Position numbers and translations under genes: made by a program
Shown here: positions 1 to 11,862 of the stretch, piece by piece
How the letters are laid out: each line of letters starts with the position of its first letter
How positions within the stretch are numbered: the first letter of the stretch is position 1
Source: Cephalotus follicularis
Lineage: Eukaryota; Streptophyta; Magnoliopsida; Oxalidales; Cephalotaceae
Reading direction: 5' to 3'
NCBI GenBank assembly: GCA_001972305.1
Contig: BDDD01000541.1
Coordinates: 337,784-401,783, forward strand
Length of the DNA stretch: 64,000 nt
Notes under the pieces: generated by a model
Databases searched by the model: none
Seen by the model: only the letters and a program-made list of their open reading frames with translations
Told to the model about the DNA's origin: nothing

Positions 1-1560
1 CAAGCGCAACTACAAGGTGATTGATAATCTCATGTTTGTGTTGTGCACATTCATTTGCTTCCTTTTTTATGGTTTGCCGTATATACCTTTCTTGTTCAAA
101 GCTTTTATGGTACTCATCATTACAAATCTGATGTCTTTATAAATTTCAAATTGTTGCAGATGAAGTTGAAAGGTGACAAAACAGGAAGGAAGGGCCAGCT
201 CTCTGTAGCTACTGAGGTACTGAATTATTCTGTTTGAATGTATGATGTTTCTAATATATTTTAACTGAACTTCATATTGAGGGAATAAAACGATATGTGG
301 TCTTCATATACTTTTTCTAGATATGAACTCATTTTTGTCCTCATGACTATGGATATTTAATCTAATCGTCTGTGGTTACATGTCTGATCAATGTGTAAGA
401 CTAAATGATGGCATTATTAGTTCCTATTATTATCTTTCATGGTGGTCACGCTTTGGAAGGTTATGACTTCACGGAAAACATATATAATGTTGTAATTGCT
501 ATCGATATAAAATGAAATGTTATTTTTTATGCCGTATTCGAATGCCGATTCTGTTGTACATAACTGTTATCATTTATTTGAGGCGATCGGTAAATTTCCA
601 ATTTAGCTCATGTTCAATTTGTCCCAATTGAACCCTTAATATATCTACTTTCCCAGTGTGGTGTTTCTGTCTGAATCGGTTAGTTAAGTGTGACCACGTG
701 AGTGATTTTGGTTACCTTGTATGTGCAGGGACATTTTGATAGGTTTTGCTTCAGTTTTCTTAGAAAAGCTGAATTTTTAGCCATTCAGCTCAAATACACC
801 TAGTAGCCTAGGTTCAATGTAAGACAATCCTTCAATACTCTTGCTTGTGTGCTTTCCCATCAAAAAGCTTGAATTAGGGTCATGACCTCTGTTGAACAAT
901 AGGCAATCAGGATGATTTAGGCTGATGCTTGTAAGCTCAATACTTTTTTTTAAATATTCCTTTGCATTTTCCTTATATGTTCCATAAAAAAATTTGCATT
1001 CTGTTCCTTTTAAACTACAGGTGTTTGAAGTGGCTCCCTCCTTGCACATGGTTGAGCTCCGGAAAACTGGTGGCGACACATTGGAGTTTCACAAGGCATG
1101 TCAATATTTTTTTTTTATTTTGGCTTCTTTTCTCACAAGAATATTAAAGCACTAAGGAAATTAGAATTTGTACCATAGAATATTGTATATCTGTAATTTA
1201 TTAAACAAAAGATCGACTTAAGTGAACGTAAGATACGACCAGTTGATAGGTTTGTTAAATTTCTGAATTGAGTAAGCAAAGAAAACATAAAAAATATTCT
1301 TGATCCCTTCCATTATATTTTGAAAGTTAACAAATCCTTTCATACGGAAGAGTAGAATTTGCAATTCATTAATTCCGTATCTTTGTTCTCTAAATATGGC
1401 AGTTCTACAATAGTTTTTCATCAGAATTAAAAGATATTGTCTGGAAATCTGAAGGAAATACTGAGGAATTGAGGTATCTCTCTCTCTCACAATCTCGATC
1501 GATCGATAGTGGATAGCACATTTGTTATATTGACTTGTGATTCTCCTGCACAGGTCATAA
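1..1560 (+). CDS. CIPK: CBL-interacting protein kinase, C-terminal exons (partial)
   Basis: This is the 3' end of a CIPK (SnRK3) serine/threonine kinase, which is activated by calcium-bound CBL sensors. Coding exons by splice sites and frame: 1-16 (reads KRNYK), 160-216, 1021-1095, 1403-1473, and a tail at 1554-1560 ending in TAA. The translation carries the C-terminal family signature: GRKGQLSVATE, then VFEVAPSLHMVELRK, then GDTLEFHKFY and LKDIVWK. In the family this segment lies after the NAF motif, in the phosphatase-interaction region. The kinase domain and NAF motif lie before the window. The wording is closest to the CIPK3/9/23/26 type, from memory. The intron after LEFHK starts with GC (AAG|GCATGT at 1096), not GT. 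The last exon is uncertain: a downstream AG at 1562-1563 is an alternative acceptor, and an unspliced end is also possible. Confidence 0.85.
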
Positions 1561-2643
1561 CAGGAACTGCCCCATCAGAGTCCAATACTTCATGATTGAT
1601 CCTTGTGTTTCACTTTATCTCTTTGAATATCATAAATAATGCCCAAATGTATAGTGTTGGTTGCTTCCATTGCACTTTTGCAAAGAGCTTACAGTTCTAG
1701 AGGGTGGAATAATCCTCCATTTGAAGCTGTAATGGGAGAATATAGTGTTGGTTGCTGTAATGGAGAATATTATCAGGTGGCAATGCCATAGCTTAATTTT
1801 AGTTACCAGAGTGCTAAATTTTGATGACCATAATAATATTGATTTATAAAGACAACTTCCAAAATGGCATGAACCAGGAAGTCTAAGTAAGCTGCCTATG
1901 ACATTAATATATTTGTATTAATGTAACACAATACATAATATAACTTTCATTTAGCTGAGTAACTAGCTTTTTTTTTTTTGTTAAAAAAATAATTATTATT
2001 CAATAAAAATTAGGCTACATGATATGGGTATAATCTCATCTAAATCTTCCAAATTTCAGGTGTGATCTTTTGGTGAAATTTGATAATATTTTAACATGTT
2101 GAGATAAGTCTATTTCGTCCATGACATACTATTATTTATATAATATATCCTTTTCTTATTGAAAGTAAATAAAAAATAGCATACTCTTGAGGATTACAAT
2201 GATGAATAATCTATGGCTTAATTTGACCGCATCGAAGAGTTTATTTGAAGAGATCTATGATTAATATTATATAAATCTAAACATTAAATTTAATGTTTCA
2301 TTTACGTAGATTATATATATATAATTTTAAGTGAATTAGTTATTTCTAATTAGTTCATATTAACATACTAATTAGATCATATTATATATATAATTTTGGC
2401 ATACATCATCAAATTTTTTTTTATTTAATGCAAAATTTCTTAATACATTATTGTCAAATAGTGCGCAAATTCTTGAGCATTATTATATTTACGTTTTTCA
2501 ATTGTATCGTATCGTACTATGGGAGGAGTCTGGTTCGTATCTACACCCGTCAATGAAATAAAGAGAAGATAAGGGTTTTCTTCTTGATTTTTAATTGAGT
2601 TAAAAATTTATATGCATGATTTACATAGATTGAACATTAAATA
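1561..2643. other. CIPK 3' UTR and AT-rich intergenic DNA
   Basis: No coding signal is seen. The first few hundred bases probably include the 3' UTR of the CIPK gene. The rest is AT-rich with homopolymer runs and no recognisable element. Confidence 0.5.
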
Positions 2644-3397
2644 TGTAACGACCCGATCCTTAACCACATGAGAAATTGTCTGCTTTTGTCCTAATTGATG
2701 GATTGGTCAGATTTCCACTAACTCTTCAGCCAATCCATCAAAAGGCGTCTCATGTAATTAGGTTCAATGATCATTTCTTATATAGCACATCCATACTTTC
2801 CCCCTTTTCGATGGGTCCGATTCATTCCTGTCACAAGGGCGGCTCCATCTCATGGATAGCCCTTTCTTCTTGGTGGTTTCATCTCATGGATAGCCTTTTC
2901 CTCTTGCTCACTCTTAAGTGGGGTGTCACAGGCCCACCAGCTTCCGTCTGGTTCGTCCCCGAACCATATCTACTGGAGGGGGTCCGTCTCTGATACCAAT
3001 TGTAACGACCCGATCCTTAACCACATGAGAAATTGTCCCCTTTTTTCCTATGCAGAACATACAACGCCCATACATCTGTGTTTTCACGTGGACCATCACG
3101 GTTTTGTCATAATTGATGGATTGGTCAGACTTTCTAGGAGGTCACCCATCCTGGTTTTGCCCTCAGCGTACCACGCTTATAACTTTGGAGTTTCCACTAA
3201 CTCCTCAGCCAATCCATCAAAAAGCGTATCATGTAATTAAGTTCAATGATCATTTCTTATACAGCACAACCATACTTTTCTCCTTTTTCGATAGATCCGA
3301 TTCATTCCTGTCACAAGGGCGACTCCATCTCATGGATAACCATTTCCTCTTTGTGGCTTCATCTCATGGATAACCCTTTCCTCTTGCCAGTATCACA
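2644..3397 (-). mobile_element. Cassandra-type TRIM retrotransposon, complete, with one deleted LTR
   Basis: Two direct repeats beginning TGTAACGACCCGATCC and ending in CA (left LTR 2644-2930, right LTR 3001-3397) flank only about 70 bp of internal DNA. Next to the right LTR, at 2988-2998, the plus strand reads CTCTGATACCA, the complement of an initiator-Met tRNA primer site (TGGTATCAGAG). The element is therefore on the minus strand. It is flanked by the 5-bp target duplication AAATA (2639-2643 and 3398-3402). A non-coding element of this size with 5S-like sequence in its LTR is the definition of Cassandra. It has no coding capacity and depends on enzymes of other retrotransposons. Confidence 0.9.
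3134..3195 (-). repeat. 5S rRNA-derived segment inside the Cassandra LTR
   Basis: The plus strand reads AGGAGGTCACCCATCCTGG, then ACCACGCTTATAACTTTGGAG. This is the reverse complement of the middle of plant 5S rRNA (GGATGGGTGACCTCCT and CTCCGAAGTTAAGCGTG), the region of the internal RNA polymerase III promoter. It is the hallmark of Cassandra LTRs. The left LTR of this copy lacks the block. It is a relic in a transposon, not a functional 5S gene. Confidence 0.85.
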
Positions 3398-3610
3398 AAA
3401 TATAACGGTTATATTTGTAAAATATTAATAATTGGTATAATAATTAAAAGTGCCAATACAAGCAAGCTACATGCACACTGACACACATAAAAGATTTTCT
3501 TTTATTTAAATGATGAAACTTATAAAATATTCGTTCAGTATGTGGATACGACTTAGCTTGAGTTATAAGCATATTAGTTGTTAAGGGAAATAGAATGTGC
3601 TGAATGATTA

Positions 3611-3968
3611 GATATGTTGGATCACCTAAAAACGACATGCTTACGGTTTATATTTTACAAATCCGACTGTTGGGTTTGATAATCCATATACGTACAAATT
3701 TTCAAGTCAATTGAATACTACTAACTATTTCGTTTTTGTATAACAATCTGACTATTATAACTAGATATGAAGAAAAATTGACTTAATCGTTGAAATTGTT
3801 ATATGATAATGAAATAGTTAGAGAATTTCAATTCCCTTCAAAATTGATATGTATGATATACACATATAGATTATCAAATAAAACAGTCGAATTTGTAAAG
3901 TATAAGTCATAAGCATATTGTTTTAAAGTGATTCGATACCTAAACCTAACATATAAGGTGATCCATTA
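3611..3968. repeat. Palindromic MITE-like element
   Basis: The left arm (about 3611-3700, starting GGATCACCTAAAAACG) is repeated in inverted orientation by the right arm (about 3855-3968, ending AAGGTGATCC). Both arms contain ACAAATYCGACTGTT and GATAATCYATAT. No coding capacity is seen. One arm of the same sequence occurs in the introns of plantacyanin-like genes P2 (about 17590-17770) and P3 (about 33730-33880). The exact ends, target duplication and superfamily are not resolved. Confidence 0.6.
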
Positions 3969-5450
3969 TATTCATTTTTTTTTATGATTAAATACTATTG
4001 ATTATTTTTTAGAGTGTATGTCATACTTAAAATAACGAGGGTTCAGGGAAAGGAGGGTTACCTGCAATATAACCCGAGAGAAGAAAAGTATGACTTACCA
4101 TAGATTAGCTACTTCTTGAAAGGAAGAGAGGAAAAAATTCTTTAAAAAAAAAAAAAAAGTAGAATGCTTTAATCTTTCAACTTTTTAGGGTTTCATTTAA
4201 AAAAAAAATGGAATTTAATTTTTATTTTTATTTTTAAAATTAGGGTGTTTAATATTTTATGATTGTATTTATGTATATGTTATTTCTTCTTAAAAAAAAA
4301 AAATAATGAAATGACTCATGAGTCGACTCAAAGCCTAATCCGAGATGGGTTGGTTAGGGTTACTCGTTTTTTTAACTCGATCCAAATTTTGAGCATAGTT
4401 ACAGAAGGACCTAAGCCAACCCTACTCAGCATGTTTGTCAATTACAAAGAATCTTAACCAAGTCAATGTTCGATTTTAGTCTAATAACTGTGGTAGAAAC
4501 ATTTTTGCTTTAAAATACAAAATCCATATGAGATGATTTTTAGTCAATGAGAGAAGTCTAATCGATAAATCTTAAAAGTTACTATTTTTTACTTAAGTCG
4601 AGTATATAAATGAACTAAAGTAAAAATTTAATTATTTGGATAACTTACACAGGGAGCTAGCCTCTTCATACTCATCATTTTCATATTCTTTCATACTTAA
4701 TTTTTTATAAGTTATGATCCATTGTCACCTGGTGGTAAGAGTTTGAATTTGTTACCCAATTTTATATCCTTCAATGAATTTATATCAAAGAGTCTACAGA
4801 GTGTAATTGTTTCAAAACCCTTTGTTTTAGATCCATTGAATATTATAAAATGGGGTGACAAACAAAATCAGGTGACAATGGATCCTATCTAATTTTTTTT
4901 ATTATGTCTTATAGTAATATTTTCTAAATTCAATCATTGGATTAATTGATGATATATCTATATAGATTGTATATGTAAATGTTGGAATCATTTGAATATA
5001 TCTAACTATTTCATTTGTACATACAAAAGATCAAGTATGATAAAGACATTTGTAGTGAAATATCAAGTCTTTGATTAGATTTTCCATGAGAACTTCTGCC
5101 TATACATGAGATTGAAGAGATTTAAGGCAGGAGATGGTTATTACTCCATTCTTGTGTAACCTTTTTATTTTTATTTTTTTTATAGCTACTAGATCATTGC
5201 TCCTTGTTTTTTTTTTCGAGTATTGTTATTCGTTTGAAATTTTTGTCCCGAATGATGTGACACTTATAAATACATGTCATATGTCATAACATGCATACAT
5301 CATCATTTGCCATTTATTAACAAGTGTCACATTGTTAGTGACACAAATTTAAGATAAAAATTCGGGACAAAAATACTACTTTTGTTTTAATTATTAGTGT
5401 TAATATCTGTTTCTATATTTCTATATATGGTTGTTTTATTATTACTACGT
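3969..5450. other. AT-rich intergenic DNA with a small MITE-like repeat
   Basis: No gene is seen. Around 5218-5390 an inverted repeat brackets about 170 bp: the left part contains TTTTTGTCCCGAATGATGTGACAC, seen in two adjoining pieces, and the right part contains its partner around ATTCGGGACAAAAATACT. This suggests a small non-autonomous DNA transposon. The rest is A/T-rich with poly-A and poly-T runs. Confidence 0.45.
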
Positions 5451-5640
5451 TTGTATATTATTTTTGATATGCATTAATATATTACCAAGACAAGAGACTC
5501 ATTTTTTGAGACTCATTTTTTTGAGGCAGTTATTTATATCAGTGTTGTATATTATTTTTGATATCCATTAATATATTACCAAAACAAGAGAGCTTCACTT
5601 TATTGAGGTAATACCACTGACTCTTTGAACCCTATAAAAG
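5451..5640 (+). promoter_or_regulatory. P1 promoter: 48-bp duplication, conserved box and TATA box
   Basis: A segment reading TTGTATATTATTTTTGATAT onward occurs twice (5451-5498 and 5545-5592). It is followed by the box TTCACTTTATTGAGGTAATA (about 5594-5613), shared by all four plantacyanin-like genes. The TATA box CTATAAAAGG lies at 5632-5641, about 112 bp before the ATG. The same order (box, then TATA 25-30 bp later, then a motif containing AATAGCATT) is found upstream of P2 and P3. Confidence 0.65.
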
Positions 5641-5751
5641 GCTCATTAGTCAATAGCATTGGCTATAAGTACTCCATCGATCGAATACTGTTTTTCTATA
5701 CCATTCTCTCAAATTGTTTTCTTCATTGCCATTCTCTTAAAAATAATCCTC

Positions 5752-6269
5752 ATGGCCCTTGCAAGAGGCACTGCACTTGTTGCCACAATGGTCCTGTTGT
5801 TCGTGATGCTTCACTGCGAGGTTGCTCATGCAAAGACCTGGATTGTTGGAGACGAATTTGGTTGGGACTTGACCATCGACATGCAAACATGGCCCCAAGG
5901 AAAGACATTCTATGCCGGTGATGTACTTGGTAACATATATACAATATCTCTTGTCTCTCTTTGATTTTTGTTAACAACTTATATATATATATATATATAT
6001 ATTGATTTCAAGTGATTTACTTTGTCTTGTTTGTGCATGTATGCATAGTATTCAAATACGACTATCAAAGGTCCAATGTGGTGGCTGTGAATCAAACGGG
6101 ATTTAACACATGCACTGCTAATGAAGGATCCACAACGTATGAATCAGGAGAAGATCACATCCCTCTCGGTTATGGTCAACATTATTTCATCGACACTTAT
6201 TATGAGCCCTCTTGTGCCGCTGGAATGAAGATGGCCATTTTCGCTAAAGCCCGTCCTCCTATTCATTGA
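5752..6269 (+). CDS. Plantacyanin-like phytocyanin P1, copper ligands lost
   Basis: Exons 5752-5929 and 6049-6269 (GT-AG, phase 1) encode 132 residues. Residues 1-27 form a signal peptide with a hydrophobic core, cleaved after HA-HA-like sequence AHA, so the product is probably secreted to the apoplast. The mature 105 residues match plantacyanin: KTWIVGDEFGW, WPQGKTFYAGDVL, VNQTGFNTC, YESGEDHI, GQHYFI, AAGMKMAI. Classical plantacyanin binds copper through His, Cys, His and Met. By alignment from memory these positions are Ser68, Asp108, Ser114 and Met119, so three of the four are absent. The disulfide cysteines (Cys81, Cys115) remain. Electron transfer is therefore unlikely, and a structural, ligand-binding or signalling role is an inference. 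The ATG at 5752 is chosen because it starts the signal peptide and lies downstream of the TATA box. Closest relative in the window: P4. Confidence 0.9.
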
Positions 6270-7553
6270 AATCAAGATAAAAACGATTGACTCAATCAAA
6301 TAATAAAATAAAACAATAAGAAAAGAAGAAAGCGAAGATAAATAAGACCATGCCATGCATGGCATTCACAATATTTTAGAGTGTTTAGGTTCATTTTGCC
6401 CTCCTCCTTCTTTTTCTTCTTCTTCTTCTTCTCTCTCTCTTTTTTTTTTATACACAGTCTGTTGTTCTTTTCTTTTGTTTTTATATGTTTGAGTTTAGAA
6501 TTTCTAAACGATCCAAATATATGATGAAATAAAAGAGTGATGCTATTTAGCTACTAGGTCGTGTCTCCTTAATTTTTTCTTATTAGTATTCGTATGTGTT
6601 CCTATATTTTCGTTCATGTTTTTTTTTTGTTAGAAGAATCTCTTTTTAACCCTATTATATTTACATCAAATCTATCAATTTAACTTTTTACATTTCAATT
6701 GTACCAATTTAACTCAACACATTTTAATTTAGCTTTTTTGTTAATTAAAACTAATTGATAAACACAGAGTTATGTCATTTTTGTGCAAAAAATTATTAAC
6801 TGTCAAGTTATAAATAAAAATTATTTATAAGAGGACTCACATATGTTATATTAGATAGTAATTGAGAACCCTTGCAATTCATGAATAATTTTATTTGACA
6901 TTATATTTGGTTAATTTTTTTTTAAAGCAATTATTATAGACATATAGGTGTCAAAACAACCGTAAGATTTTTTTGTTTTTATTCCATTAAATGTGGTATA
7001 GATATGTTTATTAATTCAAACGACAAGTTTAAATTTCATAATATATAGTTTATATTATAGAGATGAAGTAGTACTTAAATTTGTTGACCCCAAGAGCATC
7101 ATCATCTGAACCGGTTGAATTGGGTTGTTATCCACCAAACCAACCCCACCATCAATACTTGCCTTATTATCAATAAAAACTGTTTATCTGGTCCGATCTA
7201 TCTTTGGAAGTTAACCATATAAAGTTCTTCTTCTTTACAAACCGAATGTAGTGGTGGACGCTTATCTCTGTGTTTCACAACTATTTCAATAAGACTTTGC
7301 CACTAAAATCCTCAAAGTTTAGCAAAAGTCTCTTTGATAAAAAAACACTTCCAATAGTTTGCATACGGAAATGCTTCACTACTTGTTGATTGGGTATAAC
7401 AAAAAAATTTAGCTACCCAATATCATTGGAGGTGACGATTTTCTCAAAGAGTTGTTCATGCTTTTTCAAGTCACAGTTCGCTTGTATCGGTTCATCGTAA
7501 AAAAAAAACGGACATCATTGTTGACCAGCTTCCCAATCTTACTAAAGCCAAAG
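6270..7553. other. P1 3' UTR and intergenic DNA
   Basis: AATAAAA-like polyadenylation motifs occur near 6300 and 6530, and a CT-rich microsatellite at about 6395-6445. From 6540 to 7553 nothing coding is recognised. Short open frames are scattered and unsupported. Confidence 0.5.
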
Positions 7554-7590
7554 CTGCGTTTGGTAACGCGTTACGCATTACCAAACGCAG
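7554..7590. repeat. Perfect short hairpin
   Basis: CTGCGTTTGGTAA is followed, after an 11-base loop, by its exact complement TTACCAAACGCAG. The arm contains the TTTGGTAA word found at the ends of the MITE at 7872-8226, so it may be a remnant of the same transposon family. Confidence 0.6.
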
Positions 7591-7871
7591 TTGTGCCAAG
7601 TGCTTTTTGTAAAAAACAGTATTTTAAATGTTTGGATAAAAATTAAAAACGCAGTTGTGCTGAACGTCATTCTGCTATGCTTAAGAATGAGAATGCGTTA
7701 TTTTAGCTGCGTTCTGCGTTTCCACACCTCCAATTCCTCATCCTCACCGAAGCCCTCTCTCTCTACCAATCCTCCGCTCCTGCGCCACACCTCCAATCCT
7801 CTTCACTGAAGCCCTCTCTCTACCACCAAATGCTCTGCTCCGGCGTCACACCCAACGCCTTCACTTTCAAG

Positions 7872-8226
7872 GTCTGTTTGGTAATGCTGTGTGTTTCGTA
7901 AAAGTGTTTTTATCAAAAGTGCTGTGAGTAAGCTGAAAAGTACTTTTAGAGTAAATATGTGTTTGGTAAATATATTTTTGAAACTGTTGTAGACATTTTA
8001 AATGATTGAAATGGACATGAAATTCTAAATGCTATATAAACATGCGGTTGGCAAAAACATCTTTCGAACTGACCATATTTTCTCAGTTTGAAAAGTGCTT
8101 TTACTCCTTTTAAAAATAAAAATACTTTTGCTAAAAGTATTTTTGTTGAAACTTTACCAAACACTAATTTAAGAAAAATTGAGTTTTAAAAGTGCTTTTG
8201 GTAATACAAAAGTATTACCAAACAGG
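7872..8226. repeat. MITE with TTTGGTAAT / ATTACCAAA termini (possibly hAT-like)
   Basis: The left end is GTCTGTTTGGTAATGC and the right end AGTATTACCAAACAGGC, an imperfect terminal inverted repeat bracketing about 355 bp of AT-rich, non-coding DNA. Internal words (AAAGTGCTTTT, AAAAGTATTTTT) also recur in both orientations. A clean 8-bp target duplication was not found, so the hAT assignment is tentative. Confidence 0.6.
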
Positions 8227-9438
8227 CACTCCCTTTCTCCCTCACACACGCCTTTGCTCACGCACGACTCCCACCCTGTCTCGTCTCGTCGCGAGGCGCG
8301 ATTCCACCAAATCAAGCAGGTTCTTCTTCTTTCACACCAAGGCAGCCAGCGATTCTTCTCTTCCTTTGCCAGTAATTTTCAACCTGGTTTGTACTTTTCG
8401 TTCATAATTTTTCAACAACATTTCAATTTTTTGTTTTGATCATATCTTCTGTTTCAACCTTGGAGATTAGCTTTACCAATTTTGATCAAGATTTAGGCGT
8501 TTACCGGCTGGAATCGGAGTTGTTTTGCCATCCTAGTTGCATTGGCCTCTTTTTTGCAGTGCTTCCGTAAGCTGATGAGATATTTTTCTTGGTGGGTCTC
8601 ATCCTCCGGTGGCTTCTTTCCTTGAGCTCTCCTTTGAATGAGGAGTTTGGCAGCTTGATGCTTGAACTCAGGTTAGTCGCACCTCTAAAACCTTTATTCT
8701 AGCATCATGAGCTTTTTGTCTCCTTCTTTTGGGTTGAGCTGTGGGCTGAGGCATACCGGTTGCATTCATGTGCACGTTTGGTTGGGACCTAGCCCTGCCT
8801 TTATGGCTCGTTGTCCCCCTGGCTGTTTGGTGCTGGTGGAGCGTTTTACCTGGTGCCCTGCTATAGTTTTCCTTGAGGTGCAGTGTGGTTGGCAGCCCTT
8901 TGGTTATCTGTTGGGTCGTGTCTTATGGGTTTTTTAGATTGCTGTTGTTCTCTGACGCCTTGGAGCAGCCAGCCATTGCTCTATTTGTGGTGAGCAGTTT
9001 CAATCAGGGATTGTGCCGGTCCTTGTTTCTAAGGTCCAGGCAGTTCTTGTCTTAGTGGAGGTCATGGTCAATTGTTGTGGGCCTGGATGCTCTTATGATG
9101 TGTTATATCACAACCATGACAGTTCTTGTTTCAATTATACTAAATCACAACCATTATCTTCTTCCACAATTTTACAGGCCCCATATGCACCATGCACTGT
9201 TTTATTGTTCAACACTATCAAGTTTTTCTTTTTTTCTTCTATTTATTTGCTGAGTTGACAAAACATTCAATTGGTAAATGCAGGCTGCCATATTCAAAGC
9301 TGTGGTTGTATACATAGGATCTAATTAAACTTGTTTGTAAAAGCATGAAAGAACACAAAATTGTGATTACTTGCAGATTTGACCTATGATCCCAACTTTG
9401 AACTCCACACGATGATTTGGGGTGACCAATTTATACGT
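8227..9438. other. Unrecognised, relatively GC-rich region
   Basis: This stretch is richer in GC than its surroundings and holds overlapping short open frames (about 76 codons at 8707-8937). No protein family is recognised and no splice model is convincing. Its natural continuation is probably at 14546 onward, because 9444-14540 is made of two inserted LTRs. It could be a transcribed non-coding or degraded gene, but the sequence does not decide this. Confidence 0.35.
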
Positions 9439-9443
9439 TTACA

Positions 9444-11852
9444 TGTCACACCCCGTTTCATTGACAACATAAAGGTCATGGCAATTTAACATAAATATTC
9501 AACTTATGCAAATACGGTGAATTTAAAACTTTAAATACCAATAACATCTTGCGGAAGCATTTAAATATAAGCTGAAAATAAACCAAATCATGCGTCCTAT
9601 ACCACATGATTCCATCATCTAACATTAACAAGTCATGTCAACTACCCACAAACGGGGCGTGATTAAAGTCGATTAACATCATTAAAACATTAGTACAGTA
9701 ATCCAAAATAAAACGTGTCTCAAACATCGTTTAACATTTATTTAAGCAGATAAAACTCCGCCTCCCCTCTGATTCGGCCGCGCACGGTCGATATCCAAGT
9801 CACTGCATCAATCTGTAATAGTACGGGGTTAGCCTTTGTCCTCACGCGGTTAAATCATAAGTGTAATTTAGGATCAATGATAATGAATGTCATGTAATGA
9901 ATGCATCCATGATGCAATATACAATATATCACAATACATATATACGTGTATGTATCTATGCCAATATGTGCAACCATGCCAAGTGGCCACGACCATCAGA
10001 TCATAAATCATGTCTCACTGGACAACCAAATCAAATCAAATCAAATCACATCAATTCAAATCAACTGTACGAATAGCGCTGCCATCTCCTGGCCCCGACG
10101 TCGTACTCTTACTTCGGCCCCCGACTCCCGGGTCACGAAGCAAGGCAACAAATCAGACTCATGATGCTCGCACTCTGTGTTCAGCAATCATGGTACTCCA
10201 TGTTTACTTGCACTCAGTGTTTAATAACATTGTATTTGGGAATCCCTAACCATCTCCTGGCCCCTAGGTGAACATCCCCACCACCAGCCATCGGCGACAC
10301 TCAGTCACCCCAGCTAGTACGACATCAATCACAATCAACAAATCAATTCAAATCAAATCGTTTCCAAGTAGTTTATAAAATACTGAAAATAATACTTTTA
10401 TTTTAAAATGTATTGCATCTTTGAAACCATGTTTCAATCCGTCGAAAATATACATTTATCAAAATATACATTTTCATATCAAATAATGATTTGTATAAAA
10501 TCATGTACACATTTCTAAAATGAACAAAACACTTTAGAATCATTCGCATTTCAATCATCAATTCATTTCATATCAAAATACTATGCAAACATATGCTCAA
10601 AATGCAAGTCAGTTTCTTAACAATCGGCTGTTTCCTCATGACAGTCAGCTATTTTCTTTAAACAGTCGACTGTCCCCGATTTGGCAGTCGGCTGCCTCCC
10701 TCAACAGTCGGCTGTCTCATGTTTGACAGTCGGCTGCTCGCATAACAGTCTGTTGTTTCCTCAAGACAATCGGTTGTTTCGTGAACAGTACGTATCTTCT
10801 ACATCGCCACTCAACCCAGCATTTCCATCTCAGCGAATCCGAGTGAAGCGACAGGTGGACAGTCAACTGTCATCCCAAACAGTCGGCTGCCTTTTCTTGG
10901 CAGTCGGCTAATCCTACAGCAGGAGATAATCTCCATTAAAACGCATGAACAGTCGACTGGCTCATTAGCATAGTCGGCTCTTTCCCTCGAGCAGTCGGCT
11001 GTTCGCACTGAACAGTCGACTGGTAGCCTTGGGCAGTCGCCTGTCCTCTTTGGACAGTCGGCTGGTCCTAAGCGCAGTGCACAAAAACAACAGAAAATAC
11101 ATGCAATCATCTATCCAAATCCAAACACAACAGAGCATTTATCATCATCAACACATTTCATGCTCATATCACAGTCCATTGCCTGCATTTCACTCATAAC
11201 GTCCATTATAACAAAACTTAAATCACAATTATGAAACTTCTCCTACCTTTGAATTCCAAGTTAGGAATTGCAATCCACCTCTTTAAGTTCCAATCCGAGG
11301 CTTTTGAACTCCCACAACTGGTTCAACAAGTCCAACAGGTTCGGTTCTTGCCACTGGTTCGAGTCTCCAAGTCCTCAGCTCAAAACAAAGCACCTTGGAT
11401 CAACAACACACTCACTTCCACTCTTTTATTCTCTCTTTTCCTCTCCGTGAAATGGTGAAGATTGGAGGAGGAAAAACGTGTTTTTATGGAGAAAACACAT
11501 CTCTCTCTCTTCTGCAGATATAAATCCAAAACACCCACTTTTCTGCCAACAGTCTGGCACGCACGTTATACTGTCTGACCCATGGCAGTCGGCTGCTTTG
11601 CTTGGCAGTCTGCTACCTCTGCCGACACTTCCAGTAGGCTGTTTCCTCAGCAGTCGGCTGGTGCACTTAAGGGGGTCCAGTCGGCTGTCTCTCACAAACA
11701 GTCGGTTGCCCGCCCTATCTCCCCAACATTTCTTTAACTTTTCGTACAAGTCTTAACACCACAAAGTGGAAAATCACGATTATCATTAATTTAACGCATA
11801 GGTTACATCGGAAAATACAATATTACATTTAATGAAAATCCCGGGCGTGACA
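9444..11852 (-). mobile_element. Solo LTR 1 (Gypsy-type, 2409 bp)
   Basis: It begins TGTCACACCCCG and ends CGGGCGTGACA, so it has TG...CA ends with short inverted termini. It is flanked by the perfect 5-bp duplication TTACA (9439-9443 and 11853-11857). No second LTR, primer site or coding region is present, so it is a solo LTR left by LTR-LTR recombination. A TATA-like stretch near 11519-11525, read on the minus strand, and the layout of related LTRs suggest minus orientation. The termini and length recall plant chromovirus (Del/Tekay-like) LTRs; the lineage is an inference. Confidence 0.88.
10622..11712. repeat. Dispersed array of CAGTCGGCTG / CAGTCGACTG words in solo LTR 1
   Basis: More than 20 copies of a roughly 10-bp word (CAGTCGGCTG, CAGTCGACTG, and one-base variants) occur between about 10622-11080 and again at 11580-11712, separated by variable 8-25-bp spacers rich in C and T. 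CAGTCGACTG is a perfect palindrome. Spacing is irregular and the open frames across the array differ, so it is not coding. Confidence 0.85.
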
Positions 11853-11862
11853 TTACATGAAT

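Noticed and set aside
3134..3195. A 5S rRNA gene
   Set aside because: Only the central part of 5S is present, diverged, within a Cassandra LTR.
5659..5751. N-terminal extension of P1 upstream of the ATG at 5752
   Set aside because: The in-frame extension begins at TTG, not ATG, and lies around the expected transcription start just after the TATA box. The signal peptide starts at 5752.
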